64,000 nt of DNA from Bolinopsis microptera (taxonomy: Eukaryota > Ctenophora > Tentaculata > Lobata > Bolinopsidae): the NCBI RefSeq assembly GCF_026151205.1, contig NC_087082.1, forward strand, positions 18,941,401-19,005,400. The letters run 5' to 3'. Below, piece after piece: positions 11,334 through 21,735 of the stretch. The translations under genes were made by a program, and so were the position numbers. Each line of letters starts with the position of its first letter. The first letter of the stretch is position 1. The notes under the pieces were generated by a model. The model made no database searches. It was not told where the DNA came from and saw only the letters and a list, made by a program, of their open reading frames with translations.

Positions 11334-11484
11334 CTGTCCTAACAGCGAGTCTGCGTCTTTTAACCTTCTCTTCTTTAAGCTCCAATCGAACAATTTTTAA
11401 TTCCTCCTTTAGTTGTTCGATTAAAGCTGCCAGCTCTTTGGCAGCCTCTTTCACCTTATCTTCTATCAACCTTTCTATTGACAC
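11334..11484 (-). pseudogene. Coiled-coil exon, copy 1
   Basis: This minus-strand exon encodes IERLIEDKVKEAAKE followed by EQLKEELKIVRLELKEEKVKRRR, a clear amphipathic coiled coil with leucines at heptad spacing and a basic end. It ends at a GTTTGT donor. Copies lie at 16973-17160 and 27874-28024; the one at about 17 kb has a weakened donor. Likely an oligomerisation segment of the duplicated unknown gene. Confidence 0.5.
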
Positions 11485-11844
11485 CCAGAGATAAGGTGAA
11501 AGATCAAAAAATCATTATTACCTTCATGAAAGTGTTCATGGTATGGAACCCACCATAACCAAAGTGAAACCTGATGTGGTTTTGGCAAATCAGACATTAA
11601 GTGACATTCCTACAAAATAGTATCATTAGATATAAATATAACATCACAAAACCTATGGGTGTCGTCATCTTTTTTGTTCTTTTTACACCCCTGTGCACTG
11701 ATAAATCTGTTTTCTGTAAGCTCATCACTAGTTACACAGGTTTCTGTCATCGGCAAAGTTTATTTTTGTCTAAGAAAAAAAAAACATTTATGTTCAATTA
11801 CAACTATATCATATCACTATTATAAACATGATAATATTGTTATT

Positions 11845-12680
11845 CTAGTACTATTAACGTTGGTAGAATAAAGATAATTTATATTCAATATAACGTTAAC
11901 AAGAGCCAAGGCAGATAAAGTTTTACCTAATTTATAATCATGTCAAGTGCAATTAATTCGGTAAGCTCAGTCAGTATCTGAGCGGATTCAGATGTACTCA
12001 TTTGATAGTGATCAAGTGCTTCCAAACAAAACTGGAATAATTCATAGTCATAACATAACTTACGTTACATGTATAACCAGTTCCTCTGTATAATATATTA
12101 TATTCCTTTTTGCAGTGGTCTTACTTCTTGTGGTTCTGTTAGGATCAAGCAAAGTTTGAAAAACAGATAAAGAAATACGATGATCTAAATAAACATAAAA
12201 GAAAAATGAAGACAAAAAATACAAGTAACATCAAAATAAAGATTAAGATTTTTAAATAAAGAAGATATATATGGAAGTTAAAAATAGCGAGATTATAAAG
12301 AAAAAGATTCAGATTGAAAGATATAAAGATATAATAAGATATAAAGATATTATATAAAGATATAAATAATAATAATAAGAAAGATTATTATGTTCTGTCC
12401 ACTCTCTAACATGGAAATGACACTATCGATGTTCATAATGGGACATGTGAATTTCCATGGCTGATTTATGACAGTATAATTCAGCTGACGACTTGATGTG
12501 GCTGCACTGAACATTCATTTATGATCGATGTCCTTGCACCTTACATGTCTTGACAGGGTGGTGTCTTGAATTCCTTTTGACATGATGTGCATCTTAATGG
12601 CTTTTCGGCCCAATGCTTACAATCTAAATCAAGTACATACTTTAGTACGATTCTGGAGGCTTCCCTGTAAAATAAGGGTA
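11845..12680. repeat. Dispersed repeat R5, copy 2
   Basis: Homologous to 6990-7835 and 28400-29185, including the AAAGATATA simple-sequence region and the zinc-finger exon at the right end. Confidence 0.75.
12545..12664 (-). pseudogene. Zinc-finger exon, copy 2 (4-bp deletion)
   Basis: The same exon as 7683-7806 but 120 bp long. Four bases are missing in the segment after the second cysteine (the other copies read GGTAGGTGTC, this one GGTGTC on the plus strand). The frame is lost before the histidine, so this copy is non-functional. Confidence 0.55.
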
Positions 12681-12717
12681 GGTTATTGATAAATATAAAT
12701 AGTGCCTTACTATCTTT

Positions 12718-13390
12718 TCAGCGATTTGAGCCCGTAGTCTTTCGAAGTCTTTTTTCTCTATCGGTAGTAGTTTTCGTGGAATTCAAGCACAAATAGCGTA
12801 CTCTCTTGGTTGGACGTGTTCCTCTTTTTCTGTGTACGAGCATCTTGCTAGACTTGCTGGCTCTATCTCCTAGTACATTCCTCTTCTGATTGAGATAATT
12901 CTCTATCATTGACTTTTTTTTCTTTATGCACAGATATGTCCACTTTTTTACAAAAAGCTTTGAAAAATTCAATCTCTTGTTTACTGCCGTTGACTTCAAC
13001 CCAGGCACATACTGGTATGAGGTGCTCTTTTATTCTGATTGATGGTTCTGGTAATACCTCCACAGGGTCCTCAGTCGGTAACGCCAACGAACTTGGAGTT
13101 GGTACGCCCAGTGCCTCATCGTGAGCCACCTGGCACTCCATCCTTGTGACCGTTTTCCTGAGCAGGAGATTCCGTTTTGGGTCCTTCATAGCCTCCTTTA
13201 GTGCGATATACATTTCAGCGGTTAGTGGTCTACGTTTGTCACGCTTCCGCTTAAAGACGTTGTTAACCTGGCTCTGAGTCAACTTAAGCCCATTTTGCGC
13301 GAATAATCTCTGCCAATCTTTACAAGAAATGTTTTTTGACAATGGAAATGCATTAATGGTCTTTATCATTTTTATAGCATCAAGTTGCAT
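12718..13390 (-). pseudogene. DWQRLF protein, frameshifted copy
   Basis: This is the minus-strand homologue of the open 217-codon frame at 29228-29881. The two proteins match closely, but this copy lacks two bases at a T-run near 12912 (the other copy has an extra TG), which splits the frame. No known domain is recognised. The N-terminal DWQRLFAQNGLKLTQSQVNN region looks like a helix-turn-helix-type segment, as an inference. Confidence 0.55.
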
Positions 13391-13410
13391 TCTTGCTAAC
13401 CTTCATCTTT

Positions 13411-13644
13411 TTATCTACCACGTTTCTTGCATGTTGTTCCATCCTCCTTTTTAGCTTTTGTCTTACTCTTATTTAGCATGTAGACTTCTTTCACCTTGGC
13501 TCCCCCGCAAGTGATAAATAGCCCCAACTTCCTAGTATCATCTGTCTCTCCCAGCCCCATCCCCATAATGTAGAACTCGTGATCTTCGACCCATTCCTCA
13601 TAATTCTGTCCCTCAGCAAATACTCTCATACCCACGTGTGCCAT
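13411..13644 (-). pseudogene. gag: Ty3/gypsy-like gag N-terminal fragment
   Basis: The minus-strand frame starts at an ATG and encodes NYEEWVEDHEFYIMGMGL, a later LFITCGGAKV and a lysine-rich end. The pattern (aromatic, W..., acidic helix, then a short hydrophobic helix with a G before an amphipathic segment) fits the start of Ty3/gypsy-type gag. Just upstream on the same strand is TTGGCGACGGGG, which resembles a tRNA primer-binding site, then sequence ending ...GATACA as an LTR 3' end would. The element is cut short: no protease, RT or integrase follows. Confidence 0.45.
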
Positions 13645-13654
13645 CTTTTCACCC

Positions 13655-13750
13655 CGTCGCCAATAATGTATCTTCTATAGGACTCACAGAAACTAAACAT
13701 ATAGCTCAAAGCTGAACCCCTGAAGTTAATAAGTTAGTACAATACAATAC
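13655..13750 (-). mobile_element. LTR 3' end plus primer-binding site
   Basis: On the minus strand an LTR-like end (…AGATACA) is followed by TTATTGGCGACGGGG and the gag-like ATG. About 87 bp of this end also occur at 2577-2663 and 25037-25125 without the gag part. Those may be LTR pieces carried in repeat R2. No matching 3' LTR is identified. Confidence 0.4.
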
Positions 13751-13802
13751 TAACCCTAACTGTAACCCCAACCCTTACTCTAACCAATTAAGCCGATTGG
13801 TT

Positions 13803-13880
13803 AGTGAGGCATCATGTCCCCTCTAATGTCGCCAAATGTCGACATATGTCGACATATGCCGACATTTGCCGACAATGTAC
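13803..13880. repeat. GTCGACAT palindrome cluster
   Basis: Overlapping self-complementary words (ATGTCGACATATGTCGACAT and variants with GCCGACAT) form a short cluster able to fold on itself. It follows a degenerate CTAACCCTAA-like run at 13750-13786. Confidence 0.6.
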
Positions 13881-14075
13881 GCTGTGTGGGGTACCGACTT
13901 TCGCAAGCATACAGATTTTGCTTTAATATAGGCAGAATATGCCAATCAAAAAGCCAAATCTCTATCTGCAGAGTTCAAGATTTTCTCATCGGTTTTTAAA
14001 AACAGTAAAAGACATATACTATTTTAAATTTCAATTAAACTCAATGTAAGATACATTGAATCACTTCAGGTCAGT

Positions 14076-14587
14076 TCAAAGGAGGTCGCCGGCTTTGAAG
14101 ATTAATTTGTATCGGCGTCCCTGGGATACTTCTGGCATGGGACATATACTTAATAGCTGCTCTTTAGTTACCTCGGACTCTGGCTTGCCCCAAGGCTCAA
14201 AATGTAATTTACTAGTCAATGCAATTGACTTGTAAAATTGCACGACAATTCCATTGACAACAGTCTCAGAAACGACTCTTCCAAGTACCAAAATTGACTC
14301 TAGTCTTATCACATATTAAGATCCACTAGCTGGAACGATAACACCTTCATTCGTGCTCTCTGCAACTTGACTAGCAATGACTACATCTGGTACAGAGCTT
14401 GAAGGTTTGAAGATTCATCAGGTATAATAGGATTCTTTCTTCTCTTTGTAGGTTGTGTTACAATATCTTCACCTGGTTCAGAGCGTGAAGATTCATCAGG
14501 AATAATAGGATTATTTCTTCTTTTTGTAGGTTGTGTTACAATATCATGGAGATGTTCTTCTTGGAGAAGTGTTTGGATGAACAGCAC
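14076..14587 (-). pseudogene. 26-residue-repeat protein exon, copy B
   Basis: The minus-strand homologue of 5005-5640, with two 26-residue repeats instead of four. The C-terminal region ends at its own stop after KLIFKAGDLL. Here the break is a TAA in place of a tyrosine codon before VIRLES; copy A has TAT at that site but a different stop further on. Confidence 0.5.
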
Positions 14588-14859
14588 TGACCCATTGTGT
14601 GTTAGAAGATGTGGTAAAAGTAAAATTGTAGCTGTAAAAGGTAGTAAAAGATTGATGAGTCGATGAAAAAAGATTAAGAAATACGATGATCTAAATAAAG
14701 AAAAATGAAGACAAAAAAAACAAGCAACATCAAAATAAAGATTAAGATTTTTTTAATAAAGAAGATACATAGAAGTTAAAAATAGCGAGATTATAAAGGA
14801 AAAGATTTAGATTGAAAGATGTAAAGATATAATAAGATATAAAGATATCAGCAACCTAC

Positions 14860-15336
14860 ATTGTCCTACAAATACCCTCCAACAATCAGATCTAAAGTAC
14901 TTAACTACAAAAAAGTATATAATGAAGCTAACATTGACTCAGAAACATTGAAATGTAATTGTGCGTTATACAGATCCTACTCATAGGTGTGCCCGAGATG
15001 TGCCCGAGGTGTGCCCCAGGTGGTTCTGCCTGAGGTGTGCCCCAGGTGTGCCCGAGTTTGTGCCCCAGGTGTGCCCGAGGTGTGCCCGAGATGTGCATCG
15101 GCAGATTACCGAGTTACCTGATAAACTTCGTAATCTCCTAATGAAAGGATTAAATAGAGACCAAGCTAAACCATGCACTGAAAAAGCTTTAAAATCAGTA
15201 ATGACGGCACTCAAAAGCTATTGCGATAAATTGTTTAATTTATGGCATAAACCTATAGAAGAGATTCAAGAGTGGAAAACACTAATCATAGATCAAGTGA
15301 AAATTCAACTGCAAAGAGCTAAACCATATCCCTATT
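14860..15336 (+). pseudogene. Penelope-like RT fragment, 5' part
   Basis: The plus strand encodes the N-terminal region seen more fully at 31320-32170 (DKLRNLLMKGLN, then LFNLWHKPIEE). It is interrupted by a 12-bp-unit minisatellite at 14985-15105 and ends where a pogo-like element intrudes at about 15338. The element's RT continues at 16060. Confidence 0.5.
14985..15105. repeat. 12-bp GC-rich minisatellite
   Basis: About ten imperfect units of the GTGTGCCCGAGG type lie inside the RT fragment. The sister copies at 6045 and 31470 lack them. High GC against an AT-rich background. Confidence 0.75.
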
Positions 15337-15337
15337 A

Positions 15338-16040
15338 GGGGAAAGATGCCTCGAACGGACCACCCTAAGCTTTTGGTATAATATCTTATTCAGTAATGCG
15401 TGATGATGCTAATTATTAAGCCAGTTATTGTTCTCTGGTTCATTTGACCATTATGTACAACCTAGACAACCATAATAACCGTTATTTAATGCGATACAAC
15501 GAAAGTCCATTTGACCCTTAGTGACAAATTTCTCAACAGCACTTCTACTAAACGGACCACCTCAAAAATTGGGTCAAACGGACTGGTCCATTTGACCCAT
15601 TCAGTGGTCCATTTTGACCTAAATAGACCAGCCTTTTTAGTATCTCTGTTGAAATTGTGGGGAACGTTGTTTCTCTCTGCCAACTTGAACACCATTGATC
15701 TCAAATCATCCTTGGTTAGACCAAAAAAGCGTTCCTCCATAGATATGATATAAGAATAAAGTTCATCCTCAATGTTTTTTGGAAGTATAGATTGTTTGTT
15801 ACCTAGGAATTTATTAACCCCCTTTGCGACCTTATTTTTCCCTTGAACTCTTTGTACCAACGTAGTTTAGGGAACATTATAGGTCTTGCTTGCTTTGAGA
15901 TACCCCATTTTGCTGTCTTTAATGCTTTTTATCGCAAGAGCCATTGATTGCTGGCTCCATGATTGTCGGTCCGTCTTCCTCGTCCGATGGTTAACCATGG
16001 TTACTTAGAAAATTTAACGTTAAATTCTACATTAGTACTA
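15338..16040 (-). mobile_element. pogo/Tigger-like DNA transposon fragment
   Basis: Sequence foreign to the surrounding RT begins with GGGGAAAGATGCC and runs to about 16040. It carries a transposase N-terminus and several copies of AACGGACCACC / GGTCCATTTGACC near the left end, which look like subterminal binding repeats. The catalytic core is missing, so it is a deleted copy. The left boundary directly follows the CCCTATTA of the RT; the right boundary is less certain. Confidence 0.5.
15486..15998 (-). pseudogene. pogo-like transposase N-terminus, broken
   Basis: From an ATG at 15998 the minus strand reads VNHRTRKTDRQSW, then an Ala/Lys helix with YNVP, then TTLVQRV, then an ILPKNIEDEL...MEERFFGLTKDDLR segment and PHNFN. 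Basic start, VP.TTL helix-turn-helix end and the acidic/aromatic second DNA-binding domain follow the CENP-B/pogo layout. An in-frame TAA (15867-15869) sits in the VP-TTL turn. No DDE core follows, so the gene is inactive. Confidence 0.55.
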
Positions 16041-16059
16041 TTGTTTGTAAAAAGTTCTA

Positions 16060-16345
16060 TATTAGTATGATTGAAAAGGAATTATCATCGAATACTTTTA
16101 CTAAAGTTAATCATTCAGAAGATTATATAATTAATGAGCATAAAGCATTCCTACTTAAACATCGTATTAAATTTGATGAAGATAATAGTAAATTGCCTTA
16201 TTTGTATATTACACCAAAACAGCATAAAAAGCCTGTCGGAGTTAGATATATAACGTCTGGTAGTGGAAGTAGTTTACAACAATTATTAGTATATCTTAGC
16301 ATTTGTATTAAATATATGCTTCACTCAGCTAAAAATAAATATATT
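16060..16345 (+). pseudogene. Penelope-like RT fragment, core start
   Basis: This resumes the RT interrupted at 15338. It reads ELSSNTFTKVNHSEDYI, then LPYLYITPKQHKKPVGVRYI and SGSGSSLQQL. The P-K-H-K-P..RYI block corresponds to the early finger motifs of Penelope-type RTs. No later catalytic motif follows; the sequence switches to the opposite-strand FEFHALAN exon. Confidence 0.55.
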
Positions 16346-16790
16346 GCCAGGTGGTCCAACAACAACTTCCTCAGACTCAGATAGTTCGAGTCAGCTACAT
16401 TCCCCGGCGCACACAAAGCTTTTAACAGCTTGAATATTTCAGCGTCACATTTAGATATATGAACATCGCTACATTCTTTTGTATGATCAAGGTTCGCTCT
16501 GCTGCGTTACTGTTGTCGTCTGCTAGGTCCGGCACTGCCCCAACCATGAATTAGCTAGGGCGTAAAATTCGAATCTTTCCACCCAGTTTATAACTTTTAA
16601 AAATTCAACTAAATGAAGGCAGGAAACTGCGATATTTTCAAAATTTCAAAGGTCACAGCAATTGTTTCATTTAAAAGATCTACATTTAATATAAATCCCT
16701 TACTTGTAGAGCGCCATAGTCAGTGCCCGAATTTTATCTCTTTTGTCCTCCACAGGTAGTGAGTTGAGGACGCTCCCTATTTGTAGAGTT
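16340..16790 (-). pseudogene. FEFHALAN gene remnant, copy B
   Basis: Minus-strand homologue of 6160-6600, covering the FEFHALAN exon and part of the DPEIKGLILQ exon. It ends abruptly near 16785, where sequence related to the 11.2 kb block begins. Small indels break the frame. Confidence 0.4.
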
Positions 16791-16972
16791 CCTATTCAAA
16801 GCTTTTTCATTCTCTGTAAAGATAGACATTATGTTAATAAAACTTTGATAGAAATCTTTGCGAACGTAAAACTTCTTAATTTCACCATATTCATTATTTT
16901 AAAACGGTTTTTCCTCAAAGTTAAAGCAATTTATTTATGATTAAAAATGTGTTGCTGAGCAAAACTGTCCTA

Positions 16973-17160
16973 ACAGCGAGTCTGCGTCTTTTAACCTTCT
17001 CTTCTTTAAGCTCCAATCGAACAATTTTTAATTCCTCCTTTAGTTGTTCGAGTGAAGCTGCCTGCTCTTTGGCAGCCTCTTTCACCTTATCTTCTATCAA
17101 CCTTTCTATTGACACCCAGACTCCAGAGATATGGTGAAAGATCTCGCGGTGATTCCGCCG
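16973..17160 (-). pseudogene. Coiled-coil exon, copy 2
   Basis: Homologue of 11334-11484. Its upstream end differs: the frame extends through a segment with HREIFHHISGVW. The donor position reads CAGTTTTG in place of CAGGTTTG, so splicing would be impaired. Confidence 0.45.
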
Positions 17161-17754
17161 AGAACACAAAATCAAATTATTATTATTACCTTCATGAAAG
17201 TGTTCATGCTATGGAACCCACCATAACCAAAGTGAAACCTATAGGTGTCGTCATCTTTTTCGTTCTTTCTAGACGCCTGTGCACAGATAAATCTGTTTTC
17301 TGTAAGCTCATCACCAGTTACACAGGTTTCTATCATCTGCAAAGTTTATTTTTGTCTAAGAAAAAAAAACATTTCTGTTCAATTACAACTAAATCATATC
17401 ACTATCATAAACAACAATACTGGAATAATTCATAACATAACTTACGTTATGTATAACCAGTTCTTCTGTATATATTATACTGAATTCATTTTTGCAGTGG
17501 TCTTACTTGTTGTGGTTCTGTTAGGATCAAGCAAAGTTTGAAAAAGATTAAGAAATACGATGATCTAAATAAACATAAAAGAAAAATGAAGACAAAAACA
17601 AGTAACATCAAAATAAAGATTAACCCATTAGGGTCAGCTATCAGGGAGGAGGAGTGGATAGGAGCTCCCATCTCGGATATCTCTGATAATCGTCTGTAGA
17701 AGGAATGGCGGGGGGATCGGGTACCAAGTGTCAGACATCACGTCGACTAAGTGT

Positions 17755-17925
17755 AGTTTTGGATATCATTCACTAGACACACCCACCCCATTTGCGGTAC
17801 TAACTGTTTTTTTGGATAATACGTAAGACACCCACCCCTTTTGCCGCCTTTTGCAGTACTAACTGTCGAAAAATCGTGGTAATAACTGTTTTTTGGTATA
17901 TAGAATAAGATAACCACCCAGAAAT
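17755..17925. repeat. Imperfect tandem repeat, ACCCACCCC/ACTAACTG
   Basis: Two to three diverged units of about 60 bp combine ACACCCACCCC, TTTGC.GTACTAACTG and TTTTTTGG. Nothing else is apparent between 17530 and 18060. Confidence 0.5.
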
Positions 17926-18103
17926 TGCTTAATTTTAAAAAGAGCTCATTTAAACTTTAAAGGAAGACTTTTTAGTTTCAGATATAACAGGATAGAATGT
18001 AGACAATTAAACAAAGAGTTGAAATAATATATCTGTAATTTAATAAGAGAGTCGATGATCCTCTGGGCCCCAGTCTGGGGCGCTCTGAGTTCTGTTACTC
18101 CGG

Positions 18104-18370
18104 TTACTCTTTAGCTGCACGAGCTTTAGCGCATCTATAGCATCTCTTCCTATTCTGAAATTATTGCAACCACAGCTGGCACATCCCCAATCGCCTGTTT
18201 TTCTGAGAAGGGATTCCCCGCTGGCTCCTGTCCTATTATCGTGTTATCATGCCCTACTCCACTCGGTCCTGGTTGCTGGTCTTTCAGCTCATCCCTGAGG
18301 GCTGAAATGTCCGTGTCTGGGGCAATGTACCCTCTTATACCTCGAACAGGGAGTTTGCCCCGAACAGGGA
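18104..18370 (-). pseudogene. Decayed RanBP2-type zinc-finger gene fragment
   Basis: On the minus strand, codons at about 18195 downward give GDWGCASCGCNNF. After a one-base frame change come CYRCAKARAAKE and a stop at 18104-18106. W-x-C-x2-C-x3-N and C-x2-C spacing fit a RanBP2-type zinc finger, which binds single-stranded RNA or ubiquitin. Upstream coding in another frame reads ISALRDELKDQQPGPSG. A second frame change at the A-run near 18198 separates it from the finger. With two shifts the gene is broken, unless a small unseen intron lies there. Confidence 0.45.
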
Positions 18371-18519
18371 GTTTGCCCCAATCTGAAAATAGCGAGATTA
18401 TAAAGAAAAAGATTCAGATTGAAAGATATAAAGATAAAATAAAATATAAATAATAATAATAAGAAAGATAGCTAATAAAGATAAAAATAAGTTTAGCTTG
18501 GTTTCTGCTCATTTCCTCA

Positions 18520-18825
18520 AGCGTCTGTCCCTGCACGCATCCACTGTAACAGTACAGACTCTGCCTGGTTGCCAGGGGTTACCTCATCGCCTATATAAAA
18601 CACCATACAACCATAGAATGCCGTGAATCCCCCATCATTGTCATCTTCATCATCGGTTGTCATATAATGACATATCTCTTCATTACTAAATTACCGTATT
18701 TTACTCACTACTATATAACAATAGGGTTGCATCATCGCCCATATAACACCAAACAACCATAGAATGACATCTATAATATTACATTGTATTACACAGGGGA
18801 TATTTTTGTAATTTTTAAAATAAAT
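18520..18825. repeat. Dispersed repeat with TATA-like core, copy 1
   Basis: This matches 33260-33610 in pieces: a GTCCCTGCACGCATCCACTG start, CATCGCCTATATAAAACA, and GGGGATATTTTTGTAATTTTT. The CTATATAAAA word could be a promoter TATA box, possibly within a retroelement LTR. No associated gene is proven. Confidence 0.5.
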
Positions 18826-18929
18826 AAAATAAAAAATAAATAATAATTATAACATATTATAATAATTATTTGGATGTTATTTTTTCTCCGAACTTGTGCA
18901 GGTGAATGCCCTGCCACAGTGTAGAGTAA

Positions 18930-19396
18930 TTAACGTGTCTCAAAGTAACTTCCTCCACCTCCTAAAATACAATGATTACGTTTCAGAAGTGGGTCGTTGC
19001 TATTTGAGAAACATGTTGTGACCCATGTAATGAGTCTATAGCGCTGAATCCTTGCCCCAGCAATGACGCAAATCTTGTGGCCAGCTGCATGTACTCCCTT
19101 CTTCCTGCCATTTTTACAGCTTGTGTGCCAATGCCCAATAAGCTTTAGGTTGAGGGTAAAGTCTTGAGGTAGTTTGACCGGCCCTGGTATTTTATCATTG
19201 GTGAATTTCACCATGTTTTTGTGATAGGCCAGTCTGTCTGTTTGTACCTCAACAGACGCTGAAGTTTGTACAATTGAGTCCACTTTTTTAGGTGATGGTG
19301 TTAAGGGCACCTGGGTCTGGGTGGCTGATGAGACTCCAGGTTTTGAATACCCAGTTTGGGTTTGCGGTGTATTTCTTCCTCGTCCCCCTCCTCTTA
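18930..19396 (-). CDS. Unknown gene, 3' exon
   Basis: This minus-strand exon starts at an acceptor ending AACAG and reads RGGGRGRNTPQTQTGYSKPG, then VQTSASVEVQTDRLAYHK. A globular part with IGHWHTSCKNGRKKG and GHKICVIAGARIQRYRLI follows, then a stop. The arginine-glycine start is RGG-like. It joins in frame (phase 1) to the exon at 19483-19945. Family unknown; the frame is open throughout. No second copy of this exon was noticed, unlike its neighbours. Confidence 0.5.
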
Positions 19397-19482
19397 CTGT
19401 TCTTGAGATTGAAGTGAAATTGTATTGTAAATCAAACAGTGTACTGTCAGCGTCATAACGCCTTATAAAATATAATACTTAC

Positions 19483-19945
19483 ATTTTTCTAAATTGTGAG
19501 TGAGAAGCTTCAAAGCCTCCTTGCCCTTCCTTGCTTCCCTCCGGACGACGGCGAGGGCATCCAGGACAATTTCCCTATTTTGCTGAAATGTTTTTGAGGG
19601 GAATATCCTCGACAGTGCCTGGGTTGAACTGCCCATCAGTTTGGTTGGGAGGTTGTTCAACCCCTCGACACAGCCGAGTCCCGCGAATTTCATGTCCTCT
19701 GGCACTAAGTTTTGTATTGCAGGCATCAGGACATGAACCTTAATGACCTCCCTGGCTTTGTTCGTATTGAAGCTTTCATCCTTCCCTGGATGACGATTGC
19801 TCTCAAGCTTCTCCTTAATGTCCCTCACAAGGTCAGGATCAGCCCCCAGGTTGTACTGATCCTGCCTGAACTTTCCTCTGTCTCCGGCAGGACGAGGACC
19901 AGTCCATTCTCTTGGCGTGTCAGGAGACGATGTTGGTGCCTGCAA
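19483..19945 (-). CDS. Unknown gene, upstream exon
   Basis: This minus-strand open exon of about 150 codons has a Pro/Gly/Arg-rich start, then DLVRDIKEKLESNRHPG, CVEGLNNLPTKLMGSST and EIVLDALAVVRREARKG. It ends at LLTHNLEK before a consensus GTAAGT donor. It joins the exon at 18930-19396. Its right end meets sequence of the R8 family at about 19930, so the true 5' limit is unclear. No domain recognised; mostly helical. Confidence 0.5.
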
Positions 19946-20845
19946 GAAGCTCTCAGCTCTGTCTCTAATCTTTCTACTGTGGTGATTGTGGTAATTGGCG
20001 TTCTATTTATAACCTTCCCCTCATGGGTAAAAGTGCAGCCAGGGTGGACTGTACTGCTTTACTGCATCTTTTAAGTGGTTTTCCTCCGAAATATTATGTC
20101 ATATATTAATATGCAAAATACGATATTGACCTGGGCATTTGAATGTTCATATTATTTTTACATTTTCTGAATTAAGTGGTTTTTGTTATTAACGCTAAAT
20201 AGGGAGAATAGTTATCAAAAAAACCAAGTCAAACTCTCTGGGATAAAGGTTGTATTAAAATAGATTTATAACAAGGTTAGATAACTCTCTAGTTATAACT
20301 CTCAGATGTTCTTGGTTGATCAGTGATATGAGTGTGTATGATTATTACGCTGAGTGATCTGTGTTCAATATCCGAAATGTTATGTCGTATATTAATATGC
20401 GGAATATGAAATTGACCTGGGCATTTGAATGCTCATATTGTTTTTATATTTTCTGAATAGATAAGTAAAGCGATAAGAGTCACAAATAAATTTAGTGTTC
20501 TCATCTTCGGTCTCCTTTACCGTGGTGTCCTGGGTGGTGGCCTCCTCCTCTGCTCTGGGACCGTGGGTGAAGGGCCTGCTCCTTGTTTACATTAACCTTG
20601 TATTTCACACAAGACAGTTGAATGGAGTGGCTAGATAGATATATCTATTAAGTATGTATAATATCGGCATAACTATTAACCTTATAAACCTATTATATAA
20701 TATAGGTATATAGATGAACAATGCGAATTTGACTGGTGAGCTGAAATATATATCTTTTAGTTCTTACGTTCTTGTTGGATATTTGAACAACAGGGTTGTT
20801 TTTTATGTTGTTTTCGTTTTTGATGTGCGAAGCCACAAACCTATT
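19925..20845. repeat. Segmental duplicate of the 8.3-9.0 kb tract
   Basis: This matches 8310-9000 but carries an extra segment of about 300 bp (20090-20390). Part of that segment (20185-20350) is a diverged relative of 35765-36000 (shared CTCTCTGGGATAAAGGT and AACAAGGTTAGATAACTCT-type words). Confidence 0.6.
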
Positions 20846-20849
20846 GTTA

Positions 20850-21667
20850 CACACAATTTCGCTGGTGTTTTGCAAGTATTGACAACTAACAGATAACAAC
20901 TAATTAATATATTTTCTCTCAAGAGACATTTACCAAATAGTTGTCAGTGTCTGTTGTGTGAATAATATTGGTATTACCTGCCGACGTAAGAGACTTTTCT
21001 TACTTTTATGTTCTTCACCAGTCATTCCTTGCTAATTGAGTGATTGAATGAAAAATGAATGATTGAATGAAATAGAACTTTAAACTTTTAAATGTTGGTG
21101 CAATAATACATTTTTCAAAGAGTTGATATATGAATACATTCTCAAAACGCGTATTTTGTCATTGTATTGCATTCTACAGTCCAAGGGACCAATGATTTAA
21201 GTGCAAAGCTGGCCTCATACATGCTGAGTGTGGGCCGATAAAACAAACCTGACCTCAGCCACCCTTAGTGTGGGCCGATAAAACAAACCTGGCTTCAGTC
21301 ACCCTTAGTGTGGGCCGATAAAACAAACAGCAATTTTTGCTACTTTTTATACAAAATATCAAGAGAATTTAGCCCTACACCATATTCTGAAGTTTTATAA
21401 AAAAGACCTGTAACCCACATTTAGTTCATTTTTAGTTATTTGGAAAAATACATTTCACTCCTACAATTAATGATATTTTTAAGTGAGTAAGTGCGGTTTT
21501 TTTACCCCATTTAATATTATTTTAATAGGTTTTTTTAGATAGAAAGGTTTTAACCAACTATTTTTGGTTAGCAAAAATTAAAAGAATAAGTTCTGTCATA
21601 AAGTGTTATTGGTTAATTCATTAAGGTTTTATGACAGTAAGCCTGTAAGTTCTCATTACAGGCAGGT
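20850..21667. repeat. Dispersed repeat R1, copy 3
   Basis: Near-identical to 9000-9802, including the three ~40-bp GTGGGCCGATAAAACAA units. Confidence 0.8.
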
Positions 21668-21735
21668 ATGTAATCACTGTCTAAAGTGGGAATGATGAGT
21701 AGCTTACCGTTATACTGGCAATCGCGCTTCTGATT

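Noticed and set aside
13750-13790. Telomere-like CTAACCCTAA run
   Set aside because: Too short and irregular to call an interstitial telomere; similar CTAACCCTAATATAACCC words occur in the SRCR introns.
18588-18602. CCTATATAAAACA as a promoter TATA box
   Set aside because: It occurs in a dispersed repeat (also near 33315) with no linked transcript start or gene; kept only as a note on the repeat.
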